From: Spirogloea muscicola
Taxonomy: Eukaryota; Streptophyta; Zygnematophyceae; Spirogloeales; Spirogloeaceae
Assembly (NCBI GenBank): GCA_009602725.1
Contig: WELB01000052.1
Location: 609,689-643,901, forward strand
Direction: 5' to 3'
DNA: 34,213 nucleotides
The position numbers and the translations under genes are program-made. Below are positions 8,683-17,901 of the stretch, piece by piece; the stretch's first letter is position 1; every line of letters begins with the position of its first letter. The notes under the pieces were generated by a model. That model worked only from the letters and a program-made list of their open reading frames with translations. It was not told where the DNA came from and made no database searches.

Positions 8683-10829
8683 ATGGCAGCCGCACCCGCG
8701 GCCGCCGCTGCTGCTGCCGCCGCCGCCGCCGCTTCCTCCCGCCGTGCCGCTGCTTCGGAGCCGCCAAGGCGGCTCTGCAGGGTGCCTGCTTCTCGGACGG
8801 CCGTGCTCCGAGACCGACAGGCCGTCAACCCCACCGACGGTGCTCAACAGGCTACCAGCGCTGTCCGAGGTCGGGAAGCAGCGGCCATGACCCGGCTAGT
8901 GCTGTCCTTTGCGCCGGCTCGAGACCTTCACGCTGAGTTGCCGTCTCAAGCCGCTGGCGCCCGTGTCCTTGAGTCGCTTACTGCCATTCTAGCGCTCGGA
9001 CAACCGCTGACCGGCCATCCTGCTGTGCCTGCAGCAGAGAGCCGGGTAGATGCGGCCCCTGACAATGGAGCCGGCATCTCTGGACGCGTGGTAGTCATAG
9101 ACAACTACGACAGCTTCACGTACAACCTCTGCCAGGTCTGCTTTCATACTCATTGACTTGCATCTGAAACAGACTATTATTGCTCCATTACGGCCGCTGC
9201 ATCTGCAGGTAGCCACATGAAGGTCTCCATAGTAAGATTCTGTCTCTAACAGGGTTTAGGATATAGGATCAGGGTTTAGGGGTCACGGCTGAGAATTTAG
9301 GGTTTAGGGTTAGGGTCTAGGGTTTAGGGGCTCGGGGCTTGGCCAAATGCAGAGGGACTTCCTGTACTTCCTCCTGATTGTTGAGCACTGCAAAATCTCA
9401 AACCTGCAGTACTTGGGAGACCTTGGATGCGACTACATCGTACACCGCAATGATGAGATTACAGTGGAGCAACTTACTGAGTGGGTTCTGCTTTCCCAGC
9501 TTGTTGTAAGAAGTGGAAAGGACGACACTTAGATGCTGCTTCTTCATGACCACAAGGGCTTCTGAAGCTTTCCACAAGGAAAGAGTCTACTTGCCGATAT
9601 TGATGCCATTCCAATCCTTGTCCATGCAGTCTGCGGCCAAGGGGCATCTTGATATCACCAGGCCCTGGTACATTACCCCTGACCATTAGTAGCACTTGAC
9701 AGGACACCAGACTATATGGTGCTCAAGCGTGCAACCCATAGTTTGACTTATTTGTTGAAGAAGGTATTTAGCGGCTCTCTCTGAGTATTGAGAGGAAGTC
9801 AATCAATCTGCAGGTTCTCCAGAGGACTCTGGCATATCCTTGGATACAGTGCTCAAGTTGGGGCCAGTAGTACCAGTCTTTGGAGTATGCATGGGCCTCC
9901 AGTGCATGGGACAGGCTTTTGGTGGTTAGTCTATCTAACCTGACCTTCAAGTCCGTCCATGGGGTTTGATCTAAACTAAAGACAAGAACGAGCTCTAGGA
10001 GGTTGGGCGTCTGTCGCTAAGACCTTGAGGAAGCCCCAGTGGTGGCAGTATCAGTAGGTGCAAGTATCTATAGGCATGGCTAATTGGCACTTTTGGCCAT
10101 ACATGGTGCTGACAATTGCCAACACGAAGTGCAGGAAATATTGTGCGAGCTCCTAATGGTGTCATGCATGGCAAGACCTCAAAGGTGTATCATAATCAGC
10201 ATGGAGTGGATGACGGCCTGCTATCAGGTTTACCCAAGTATATGCCCCAGGCTTTCATGGCTAAATGATTCTGCAAGCACATCCCTGCCAAGTATACTAA
10301 AGTTGCACAATCTCGTTGACAGTATAGTGTTGCAAAAACTCCAATGTCTTGGTGACTATGTGTGCAGCAACTACTGACTGACAATTGTGCACTCGGTTGA
10401 CTGCAGCCCTTTCATAGCATGCCGATATCACAGCTTGGTGGTGGATCGTGAGAGCTTCCCAGACAATGAGCTGGACATTACTGCCTGGACAGAAGACAAT
10501 CTTATCATGGGCATCCGCCATAGGAAGCATCGCTACCTTGAGGTGCATACTCGCCTCTCTATAAGCACAAAGTGAAGATGAGGTATGCAGAAGGTCTTTG
10601 GGTGAAGTTTATTTATAGATGCTTGGCCTCAGAATCATGTTCGATGTGAAGTTGCTACTTCCTCAGTACTCAGTAACCCCATGACCCTGCACAGGGAGTG
10701 CAATTCCACCCGGAGAGCATCATCACCCAGAATGGGAAGAAAATAGTTGAAAATTTTGTGCATTCACTGCAGCGCTTTGAGCAAGAGCTTCGCAAGGAAG
10801 GGTCAACAGCAACACGGTTGCCAGCCTGA
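8683..10829 (+). CDS. Anthranilate synthase beta subunit (glutamine amidotransferase), plastid precursor
   Basis: This subunit takes ammonia from glutamine and passes it to the alpha subunit, which makes anthranilate from chorismate in tryptophan synthesis (plastid in plants and algae). I read seven exons: 8683-9135, 9410-9480, 9630-9667, 9814-9924, 10135-10237, 10407-10542 and 10695-10829, giving 348 residues; phases agree at every join. An Ala-rich N-terminus of about 130 residues is the likely transit peptide. Family motifs follow in order: VVVIDNYDSFTYNLCQYLGD; then RPRGILISPGPG; then FGVCMGLQCMGQAFGG with the nucleophilic Cys; then VRAPNGVMHGKTS; then RYHSLVVDRESFPDNELDIT; and finally GVQFHPESI with the catalytic His and Glu. 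Intron 1 holds telomere-like repeats. Assignment to TrpG rather than the close PabA family rests on motif detail and the lack of a fused PabB domain. Confidence 0.92.
9252..9330 (+). repeat. Interstitial telomere-like tract in intron 1 of anthranilate synthase
   Basis: Six or more GGGTTTAG/TTTAGGG-like heptamers occur here, some exact and adjacent, others separated by short diverged sequence. The type is the plant and trebouxiophyte TTTAGGG form rather than the Chlamydomonas octamer. Confidence 0.85.
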
Positions 10830-10966
10830 AATGCTGGTAGGTGTTGCCTTAGTGCTCTTGACGTTTAGCAATACAAGTAAGATCTGTTATAGATGAATCC
10901 AGCATGCTGTGCAAGGGAGGGTCAATTGCAATATGAATGCCAACCTGATGATCTATCACTTAATTG

Positions 10967-11025
10967 TTACAGCCCCTGACAATTGTCGTCACAAACCTTG
11001 TGACGTCAATTGTCAGGACTTGTAA
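10967..11025. terminator. Palindrome with a TGTAA signal on each strand between convergent genes
   Basis: Two 20-base arms (10975-10994 and 10998-11017) pair with one mismatch around a 3-base loop. Just outside them is TTACA at 10967-10971 (TGTAA on the minus strand) and TGTAA at 11021-11025 on the plus strand. Transcripts from anthranilate synthase (left) and from TAD2 (right) would each cross the hairpin and then meet their own TGTAA. The arrangement is visible; the function as a two-way 3'-end signal is inferred. Confidence 0.6.
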
Positions 11026-11258
11026 TAGCCGGATGGAGGTGTCCATGAAGTGAAGCAAGTAAAGAATGGTAATTATCTACTTAGTCACAGGAACTTCGAG
11101 GTACTGGGCTTTTTAGATGTCAAGTCAACAGACCTCAGGCCTATATTCATTCTACTTCATCTTCTTGAAGAGCAATGACGCCAATATGGGCGTCTCACGC
11201 AAGTGTTTAACCCAGAGCAAACTGACTTTTGGGGCAGATTGCCCAGCCAACAGTGCTG

Positions 11259-12985
11259 TCACAATGGTCTGTGCGGTCTTGGGGCTGCATTTACAAGGGC
11301 AATGCCAGGGTTAGGGTTGCGATTGACGCAACAAACACTGTTCTGAGGTGGTATAGCAGATTGGAACTTCCACATGAGAAATGCATAAGCCAAACACGGG
11401 CAGTGGGAGGCATTGCTAGGAATTCTCTGCTTTAAGTGCAAAATGACTATACCATTTGGATTGCCGTGCTCATAGAAGCTCTGGAAGAGCTCAATGGCCT
11501 CATCTGCCAATATTCCACCCACGCATAATAGTGCGGGAGATGTCGTGGCCAGCAGTTCGTCGCACGGACCAACTGGAGCACTGCTGTGAAAATCCATGGA
11601 GGGTTATTTGAGCAAGCGTCCTGTGATGTCAAGTAGCATACCAGCGTCTTGCCATGGTTACGAGACAAAGTTGTACCTTTTGCCGCATGGCCCAGAGCCG
11701 GCTACGTTCAAGGGCAGTACAGCCCCACAGCCTCCAAAACGGAAATCTGCGCACCCAAAATACACCTTGCGCAAGCCTGCCTCATTCCACTGATAACGAG
11801 TCATGCCTACATTCCTGCACGATCAGGACAGCTTGCAGGCATGAGCTATTCTGAGGTGTTCTCTCCCCGTGACTTGTCAGGGGCCGCCAAACTACTCTTA
11901 TCAAGCAGAAGTTGAAGATACAGGGAAGAGCTTGCCAGCATACAGTCTGCTTGCAGAATCTCCGGTGAAGTAGGACAGCCTGTCTTGCACACACAGCGTA
12001 CACGAGTCTCACCGAGTATTGACAAGGCAGCCGAGCACATGATGCATGGCTCGCAGGTTACATAGAGCTCGCTGTCTCGCAGCAGGGCGGCCAGGTCCTC
12101 TTGGCGACTGGCTTCAGATGTGCGCCACTGCTTCAGAAGATCATCAAACGCCTCCATCTCGGCGTGCCTTGTTGCCTGTGACCACAGACAGCCAGGCTGC
12201 CAGCTGGAAAGATTTGCAGACTGATCTTTGGGATTCAGACTGCATGCCCGCGAATGCTCCCATTTGCTTGTGCATCCTCTCACACACGAAGCTGCTCAAG
12301 TGCAGGCAAGCTGAATATTACATTGCGCGTCTCATTGGTGCGGTTGCTGCCTCGCCCAACGACCTCGTCATGATGCACAATCACGCAACTAGAAACATAC
12401 ACAAGATTGACCAGACACCGTTACACAAGCATGGAAAAGTGCCGCGGGTACGACGGCACAGTGCCCGTCTGCGCAAGCAGCTCTAGGCGAGTTTCTGAGG
12501 CCGTCTGCCGATGCTGATGGGAGGTCAGACGACCGCTGCAGAAGGTGATAAGCCCAAGAGTCCTTCCAACAGGCTCAGCGGCTCACCCGACGGGAACTTC
12601 GGCCCTCGCGAGCGCGGCGCGGGACTGCATGGCACGCACGCGCAGGGCTTGTCACGAACTTAGATTGGCACGCATGTCAGCCACCATGTTGGCAACTCAA
12701 TGCCAATGCCGAGCGTGAAGCCTGTCGAATAGCCAGTCGCTGTAACCCGCGCAAGCCTGGACGATCGCCGTGCACAGACGGGACGCCGAGCGGAGCGGCG
12801 GCGGCGGCGGCGGCGGCTGCGGCGCGCACCTCGTCCAAGGCCATGCGCATGAACTTCAGCGTCCGGGCGTCAGCGTCCGCGCCGTGGCGCGGGTCTTCCG
12901 AGGGCGCCGGGCACTGCGGCGCGGGTGCCATGGCTACGCTTGCGGCGGCGGCCGTGGCGGGGGCGGCCGCGCCGGGCCGCAGCAT
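11259..12985 (-). CDS. TAD2: tRNA(adenine-34) deaminase catalytic subunit (ADAT2/TAD2)
   Basis: This enzyme, with a TAD3 partner, converts wobble adenosine 34 to inosine in tRNA anticodons. Seven minus-strand exons fit: 12830-12985, 12587-12624, 12322-12388, 12013-12175, 11662-11776, 11453-11583 and 11259-11284. Phases agree throughout, giving 231 residues. Motifs in order: FMRMALDE; then ALARAEVPVG; then CVIVHHDEVVGRGSNRTNET; then ATRHAEMEAF with the zinc-binding His and proton-shuttling Glu; then ELYVTCEPCIMCSAALSILG with the two zinc cysteines; then VYFGCADFRFGGCGAVLPL; then GGILADEAIELFQSFYEHGN; and a last exon ending PRPHRPL. The 43-residue exon-4 and 5 extensions are mild. The ATG at 12985 is the first in frame; a second at 12931 would give 213 residues. 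Intron 1 contains a GCC/GGC run (12792-12822). The last intron carries GGTTAGGG near 11309. Confidence 0.92.
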
Positions 12986-13012
12986 GGCTGCGGGGCCCCC
13001 CAGGAGGGGGCG

Positions 13013-13054
13013 TGGGGTTTGGGGTTTTAGGGGGAGAGGGCTTCACTAGGGTTC
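13013..13054 (+). repeat. Degenerate telomere-like tract between TAD2 and PSMD9
   Basis: GGGGTTTGGGGTTTTAGGG, then CTAGGGTT, resemble mutated TTTAGGG repeats. They sit in the short gap between two divergent start codons, where plant-type telo-box elements often occur. Confidence 0.5.
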
Positions 13055-13116
13055 TGCTGCGAGAGCTTGCCTGCGTGGAGGGTTTATCGACAGTACCCAG
13101 CAGACTTAGGCGCCGC

Positions 13117-14614
13117 ATGGCCGCCGGGCCGGGCCTGGCCGGCAACCTCCTCGACGCCGAGGTCCCTCGCGGGCCCCTCCTCCTGCGCCGCGCCCGGGCT
13201 GGCGCGGTGCCTCCGCCCTCGGCGGCGGCCATGCCCTCGTCGCCGACGCCGACGCTCTGCACGAACATCCAGCTCGTTGCGGCTGCGGCATGAGCTCAGG
13301 CTGCCGGCGTACCTGCTGACGAGGGAACCCCTGTCCGGGCGTGTGCTGTGGCGCTGCGCTTGGCAGGGCTTCCCTCGCGCCGACGTGAACATCGCCGCCG
13401 TGCGCGCTGACCGCCACCGCTTGGCAGGTGGGCCCGTGCTGCCGCCGCCCTCGTTGTGCCTGCCCTCGCGGCTTTGTTTTTGGTGGGCTGCCTGCGCCTT
13501 CCACGGCGGGCCAGCAGCGAGCCTGAGGCCCGTGCCGCGCTCGCCTCCCCTGCAGTGCTGCACACCGACCACAAGGCGCTGACCGCGCGGATCGAGCGAT
13601 ACCTGCAGGAGCTGCACGCTTCCGCGCCGCGCTCGGCGGCGGCTGCGGCAGAGAGGGCCACAGGTTTGTTCGTCGCGCGCGGATCAAAGCTCAGGAAGTA
13701 GGTCCAAAGTTGGGGTCCAGGAATCAAATTGGGGAATCGTTCTTTATGAGTCACGGGTCAGCGTCGTCATTTGTGGCCAGCAGAGCAAACCGTCAATCAA
13801 AGACCCACAGCACTGCAGTAAAGATGCTGGTGCAGCGTTGCAACACAGCGTAGCTTCTTGCTTCCTCTGATGCTGCTTGACTGTGCCGGCGCAGCTACTC
13901 CAGCAACTCGAACGACACAGCAAAGCGTGGAGCGTCCAGCGGAGGCCGCCAAGAATGGCTCAGCCACCTCCTCGGCTGATTCAGCCATGGAACACCGTGC
14001 CCCTGTGAGGCAGCAGCAAGCGGCATCAGGGGATGGGCGGGCCCTGGTGGAAGATGAGCAAGGAAAGGGGCGTGGGGTCGGCCGGCAACCGTTTGCGGTG
14101 ATCGACGATGTGACCGCTGGATCTCCTGGCCAATGTGATGGCTTGATGCTGGGCGATCAGATGGTCGCTTTTGGCGATATCGTCGCTGGGCCTGACTGCA
14201 TACCAAGCGTGGCGAGGGAATTACAGGTGTGCTCAAGCTCAGGGAGACAACTCGTAACACTGCACTTCATGGCACCCGTGTGCTACACTCGCCTCACAAC
14301 TTTTGGTGTCAAATCATCTCAAGTGGTCGCACAATAACTCCCAATGTGGCATAAACAGGGGATCTGCCTTGGTTGCTCGCAGAGATGCGAGAATCAGCTG
14401 GTGCAGGTCGTTGTCCTGCGAAGGGGAGAGCTGACACAGCTGCAGGTGACGCCAAGGAGGTGGGCTGGACGAGGCCTCCTTGGGTAAACACCGCAACTGC
14501 ACTTGCTCCTTGTGAAGCAAGCCGTACTATCATTGATGTCCTAATTTGGCCAATTGTCCTCCTTACGCTGACCTCCTTCTTTGAAGTGGCAGGTGTCACC
14601 TGCAGGTCTTATGA
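13117..14614 (+). CDS. 26S proteasome assembly chaperone PSMD9/Nas2 (p27), PDZ protein
   Basis: PSMD9/Nas2 binds the Rpt5 ATPase and helps assemble the proteasome base. Exons read: about 13117-13161, 13367-13427, 13556-13663, 13895-14253, 14407-14483 (or from 14398) and 14593-14614. Signature segments: GNLLDAE joined to GFPRADVNIAAVRADRHRLA; then LHTDHKALTARIERYLQELH (end of the N-terminal helical domain); then a low-complexity linker; then the PDZ domain beginning PFAVIDDVTAGSPGQCDGLM and LGDQMVAFGDI. After it come VVVLRRGELTQLQ and PRRWAGRGLLGCHL, the typical C-terminus. The first coiled-coil helix expected before GPGLAGNLLDAE is missing, so either the ATG at 13117 gives a shortened protein or an upstream exon was not recognised. 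The fifth exon's acceptor is ambiguous by nine bases. Confidence 0.85.
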
Positions 14615-14729
14615 CCTGGAGATCTTGGAAGTGGTGGACGCCCTTGGTTTGCCTACATGGTAGACTTTCATACTCAGTCCAGCAGGCAGAAGCAGGCCTT
14701 GGTGATCATGAGGCCATTCACCAGAATCA

Positions 14730-14734
14730 TGTAA
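14730..14734 (+). terminator. Possible TGTAA polyadenylation signal of PSMD9
   Basis: TGTAA lies 116 bases after the PSMD9 stop and before the convergent Sel1-repeat gene ends at 14873. The distance is plausible; a chance match is possible. Confidence 0.35.
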
Positions 14735-14872
14735 ATACCAGAACATCTATAACGGTCAGTCAAAGTTGATGATTCAGTTGCCCAAGTCATGTTATCGACC
14801 TTAGCCTTGATTACCTGCTAGGTTGCCTTTCTGACCAGTATGCTATTCATCTGAAGTCAAGCTCCTGCAGAG

Positions 14873-17036
14873 TCAGGAGCTTCTTAAATGGTCGCTGCGC
14901 TCTAACCACAACAATGCCAGCTCATCCCCTTGAGCTGCAGCAGCCTCAAAAGCATCTTTCGCTGCTGCTTTTTCATTGTCAGTCAACTCATCTGAGTGAC
15001 TCCTAGATGCTGTATCTGTGCCTGGTCTGAGAGCGGTTGACAAGCCTGTTATCACCAAGAGCTCCTTGTCATGCGGATGCTGTCAACAGGACACCTCTGG
15101 TGCGCATGCCTTGAAGTCACAGTCTGTGAATGAAGTGACTCATGAGCTTCTCCTCTAGCTTGCCTGGATCAACATTTTCGGCCATGTATATGATTTAACT
15201 GCAAGTGCTTCTGTCAGCAAGCAGTACTCACCGTTGGCTACAAGAGCGCCATACATCGTTGCCGAGGCTGCATGACCCTGTCACAGATATCACAATATTT
15301 AGTGGAATTATAAGACAAGCGGAACAAGGGTGAGCAAGCCCTAACAAGCTTGCGCACCGTCTCACAACTGAGACATGTGCATCACACAGCAGATAAGATC
15401 CTCAGCCTGCCCATACAGCTGTGTTTTGGCATCACAACAATGTGTCAACGAGATGCAACATTTGCATCTCGTTTCGTTGCATCTCGTTTCGAGCAAGGGA
15501 ACTGTGCTCCTAGTGCCAAGCAAAGGTTGCGCTTGTACCCTCTTAGCTGCAATGCTAAAGTACATCTCTGCAGATGCCACATCGCGAGGAATGCTGTTGC
15601 CAGTGAATAGAGCAGCTGCTACGAGGAACAAGGCATCTGCATGCCCCTTCTCGAAACCCGAACAAAACAATCCGGCATCAATTCTATAATCATGGTCACA
15701 ATTCAGCTGCATGTATCAAGTTGACAGGTACTAGCTCACAAGCATAAATAGGTTGCAGCTGCATGCAAGAGGTTCAGTTCCTTCACATACCTCCTGGGCA
15801 GCAGCTTTCAGGTACTGGAAGCTTGTGGCCTGTAGATCTCTGCTGCCAGACCTCAAGGCCTGCATATATGGAAACAACGGCATCCCCGTTAGCTGTCTTG
15901 ACTTGAATGTCAACAAAAGTCTCATGTCAGACCCTCTCAGCAATCACTGTGATAGCAAGACTAGATGGCGAATTCTAGGGAAAGTCTTCACCTGTTCCCT
16001 ATAATGCATTCCACAGTCAAACTGCGCAAGGCTGTTGCCCAACTCAGCTGCTCTCTTCAAAAGCACCTCTCCCCTGCTCGAGTTCGTCAAGAGAAGACCT
16101 TCAGCTGGCAAGAAGACCGTGCTCATGGAGTTGGGTAGCAGCTACCCTGAGTGTGCGGCACATGTTCAAGGTAAACATGCACCAAGCATCAACCGTGCAT
16201 CCAACATCAATATTGACAAGAGGATAAAAGATAGACAGATGGTGCTCAAGTTGGAACAAGCGAACAGGGCTCTTCATGACTGCGGTGCAAGAAGAAGAAA
16301 TGTGCTTGGTGCCAAGAAGTGCTGAGTGAGGAAGGGGAGGTTGTGAGAGCAGACATGGCAACAGAGAAGCGGGAGTCGGAGGCAAAGTCAAAGTGAAGGT
16401 GGGCAAGCTGGCGCATGGCAGCCGTAGTGCTGCTGTCCAGTGCCAAGGCGAGCTCAAATGCCTCCTTCGCTTGCTGCTCCAGTTGCACAGTCGGCTCCAA
16501 TGGCCGTAAGTTGCATGCCTAAGGACCATGAAGTATTACTGAATTGAAAATGGACAGGTGAACTGTTGGTCACAAGAATTGCAGCAGGCCTGGCGGCAAG
16601 AAGCGCACCCGCAGAGCGTGGAACACGCGGGGGTCCGTCGGGTGCATGGCACGGGCCATGTCTGCAAGCTTGGAGCCCTTGGCCGTGGCCACTTCATGCT
16701 GTGCAGGAAGCTCCTCTGAGCATCCCGCGGCCTCCGGCGGGCCCTTGACGCGAGAGTCCTGACGACAGGGAAGGAGCACGAGGTCAGTCAGCCAGCGCCC
16801 CAAGGCCCCTCCCCGAGCTCCGTAGCACAAGCTGCTGGCAGGAGCAGCGCTGCAATGACGTCTGGCCAGCTGCTCTGAGAGGGGCATGGCGGGTCTTTGC
16901 GCCGCAGAAGATGGAGGGCGGTCACGCTCACCTCAATCGACGAGCTGCAGCGCCGGCAGGCGGCGCCGCCTCCGGGCGCAGCTGCGCGCAGGGCCCGCGC
17001 GAGAGCTGCAGCAGCCGCAGCACTCCTCCGCAGCAT
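14873..17036 (-). CDS. Sel1-like repeat (TPR-type) protein, probably organelle-targeted
   Basis: Sel1-like repeats are paired helices that scaffold protein complexes; the specific role here is unknown. Minus-strand exons: 16932-17036, 16609-16758, about 16363-16518, 15992-16104, 15791-15859, 15539-15706, 15232-15277 and 14873-15045. Phases agree except at the end of exon 3, where I could not settle the donor. The N-terminus (MLRRSAAAAAALARALRAAA) is Arg/Ala-rich and resembles a mitochondrial or plastid presequence. Repeat-like helices include AKEAFELALALDSSTTAAMR, EVLLKRAAELGNSLAQFDCG, ATSFQYLKAAAQ, FEKGHADALFLVAAALFTGN followed by ASAEMYFSIAAK, GHAASATMYGALVANG and DAFEAAAAQGDELALLWLE. Total length is about 325 residues. 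Telomere-like sequence lies directly upstream of the ATG. Confidence 0.75.
15461..15500. repeat. Short tandem repeat in a Sel1-gene intron
   Basis: TTGCATCTCGTTTCG occurs twice in succession, with a related GAGATGCAA just to the left. The duplicated unit is about 15 bases and lies within the intron after exon 6. Confidence 0.7.
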
Positions 17037-17037
17037 C

Positions 17038-17093
17038 CCTGAACCCTACACCTTAAATCCCAAACCCTGATCTTGAACCCTGAAACCCCTGGA
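17038..17093 (-). repeat. Degenerate telomere-like leader of the Sel1-repeat gene
   Basis: Read on the minus strand, this is a run of AGGGTTT, AGGGTTC and similar heptamers that ends exactly at the proposed start codon at 17036. It would therefore be the 5' leader or core promoter of the Sel1-repeat gene. Confidence 0.65.
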
Positions 17094-17694
17094 TCCTACA
17101 GCCTCAGTCCTAAAGGCGCAGGCCAGCCGGAGGAGCTCGGCGAGGCTGCGGTCTCCGGCTGGCAGGCAGACAGGCGCAGCGCGAGCGGGCCAGGCCGCGA
17201 GGCGCGGCCGGCCTCGGCGGCTGCCGGGGCGGGGTGCTCGCGCCCGCCGGCTGCGTCTGTGCACAGACCGTGGCGATGGCGCGCCCCACGTCGGCCCCTG
17301 CACGGCGGCACTCGGAGTGCCGCGGGGCGGGAACCAGGAGTGCCGTCGCGAGGGCCTCGAGGCAAGTGGCACTAGGCGCGCGGCGGCGGCGGCGGCGGCG
17401 TAGGCGGCGGCGGCTGGCTCGCGGGGTCGCCGGGCAGGGGGGAGCTGACGGAGCTGGGCCGGGCAGGAACGGCCGAGAGGCGGGGCACGGGTCTCGGCCC
17501 CAAGTACGCCCGCTGGTGACCCGCCCCAGCTGCGTAGCAGCAAGCGATGAACATCCGTCAGTGTGCTTGCCATCGTACTTGGCCACTCAGGCCCTCCATC
17601 ATTCAATACACACACTCCATCAGAGCCTTCTGTCTGTCACCTTAGCCATCTTAGCATACTCCTCCAACTAATGAAGCCCCAAAAATTGTACTAG
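17094..17694. other. GC-rich divergent promoter region without a supported gene
   Basis: Long frames exist on both strands but they are alanine/arginine/proline low-complexity readings of a CGG-rich stretch (CGG run at about 17380-17420). Near 17562-17590 the minus strand matches the foldback-arm motif (GGCCAAGTACGATGGCAAGC). No domain or splice support was seen. Confidence 0.45.
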
Positions 17695-17768
17695 CTTTTT
17701 GCCTGAACACTGCATTGGCTCCACTTGGCCACCCTTTCATTTCATGCGCACCGCGTTCTCTCTTTCTT
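17695..17768 (+). repeat. GAACAGTG-type dispersed repeat, copy B, upstream of GRAM gene
   Basis: GCCTGAACACTG, CATTGGCT, TTGGCCACCCTTTCATTTCA and GCGCACCGCG match copies A, C, D and E. Left of it, CTGTCACCTTAGCC near 17636 also precedes copy A near 4085. Confidence 0.75.
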
Positions 17769-17810
17769 TCGTCTTCGGCGGGGAAAGAAAGCGCGGCCAC
17801 ATTAACTGGT

Positions 17811-17829
17811 GGCTGGGAGAGGCCAGCCC
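17811..17829 (-). repeat. Stem-loop repeat, copy 6
   Basis: The minus strand reads GGGCTGGCCTCTCCCAGCC after ATTCCTTT; GGCTGG pairs with CCAGCC. It follows copy B of the other repeat, in the 5' flank of the GRAM gene. Confidence 0.7.
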
Positions 17830-17901
17830 AAAGGAATGCACTAGGTCTGAAGGAGCCGGAGTGCTAAGGACTAAGACATCAGCAAGGGGAGGCTCGGCGG
17901 N

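Noticed and set aside
11259-11597. Open reading through the end of TAD2 exon 6 to 11259
   Set aside because: Splicing at 11453 to 11284 gives the conserved ending (GNPNAPRPHR) in phase, while the unspliced reading adds about 60 unrelated residues.
15461-15500. Short repeats considered as a CRISPR-like array
   Set aside because: Only two adjacent 15-base copies with no spacers, in an intron of a eukaryotic gene.
17046-17671. Overlapping frames of 145-189 codons on both strands
   Set aside because: They are Arg/Ala/Pro-rich readings of CGG-repeat DNA and telomere-like leader sequence, without domain or splice support.
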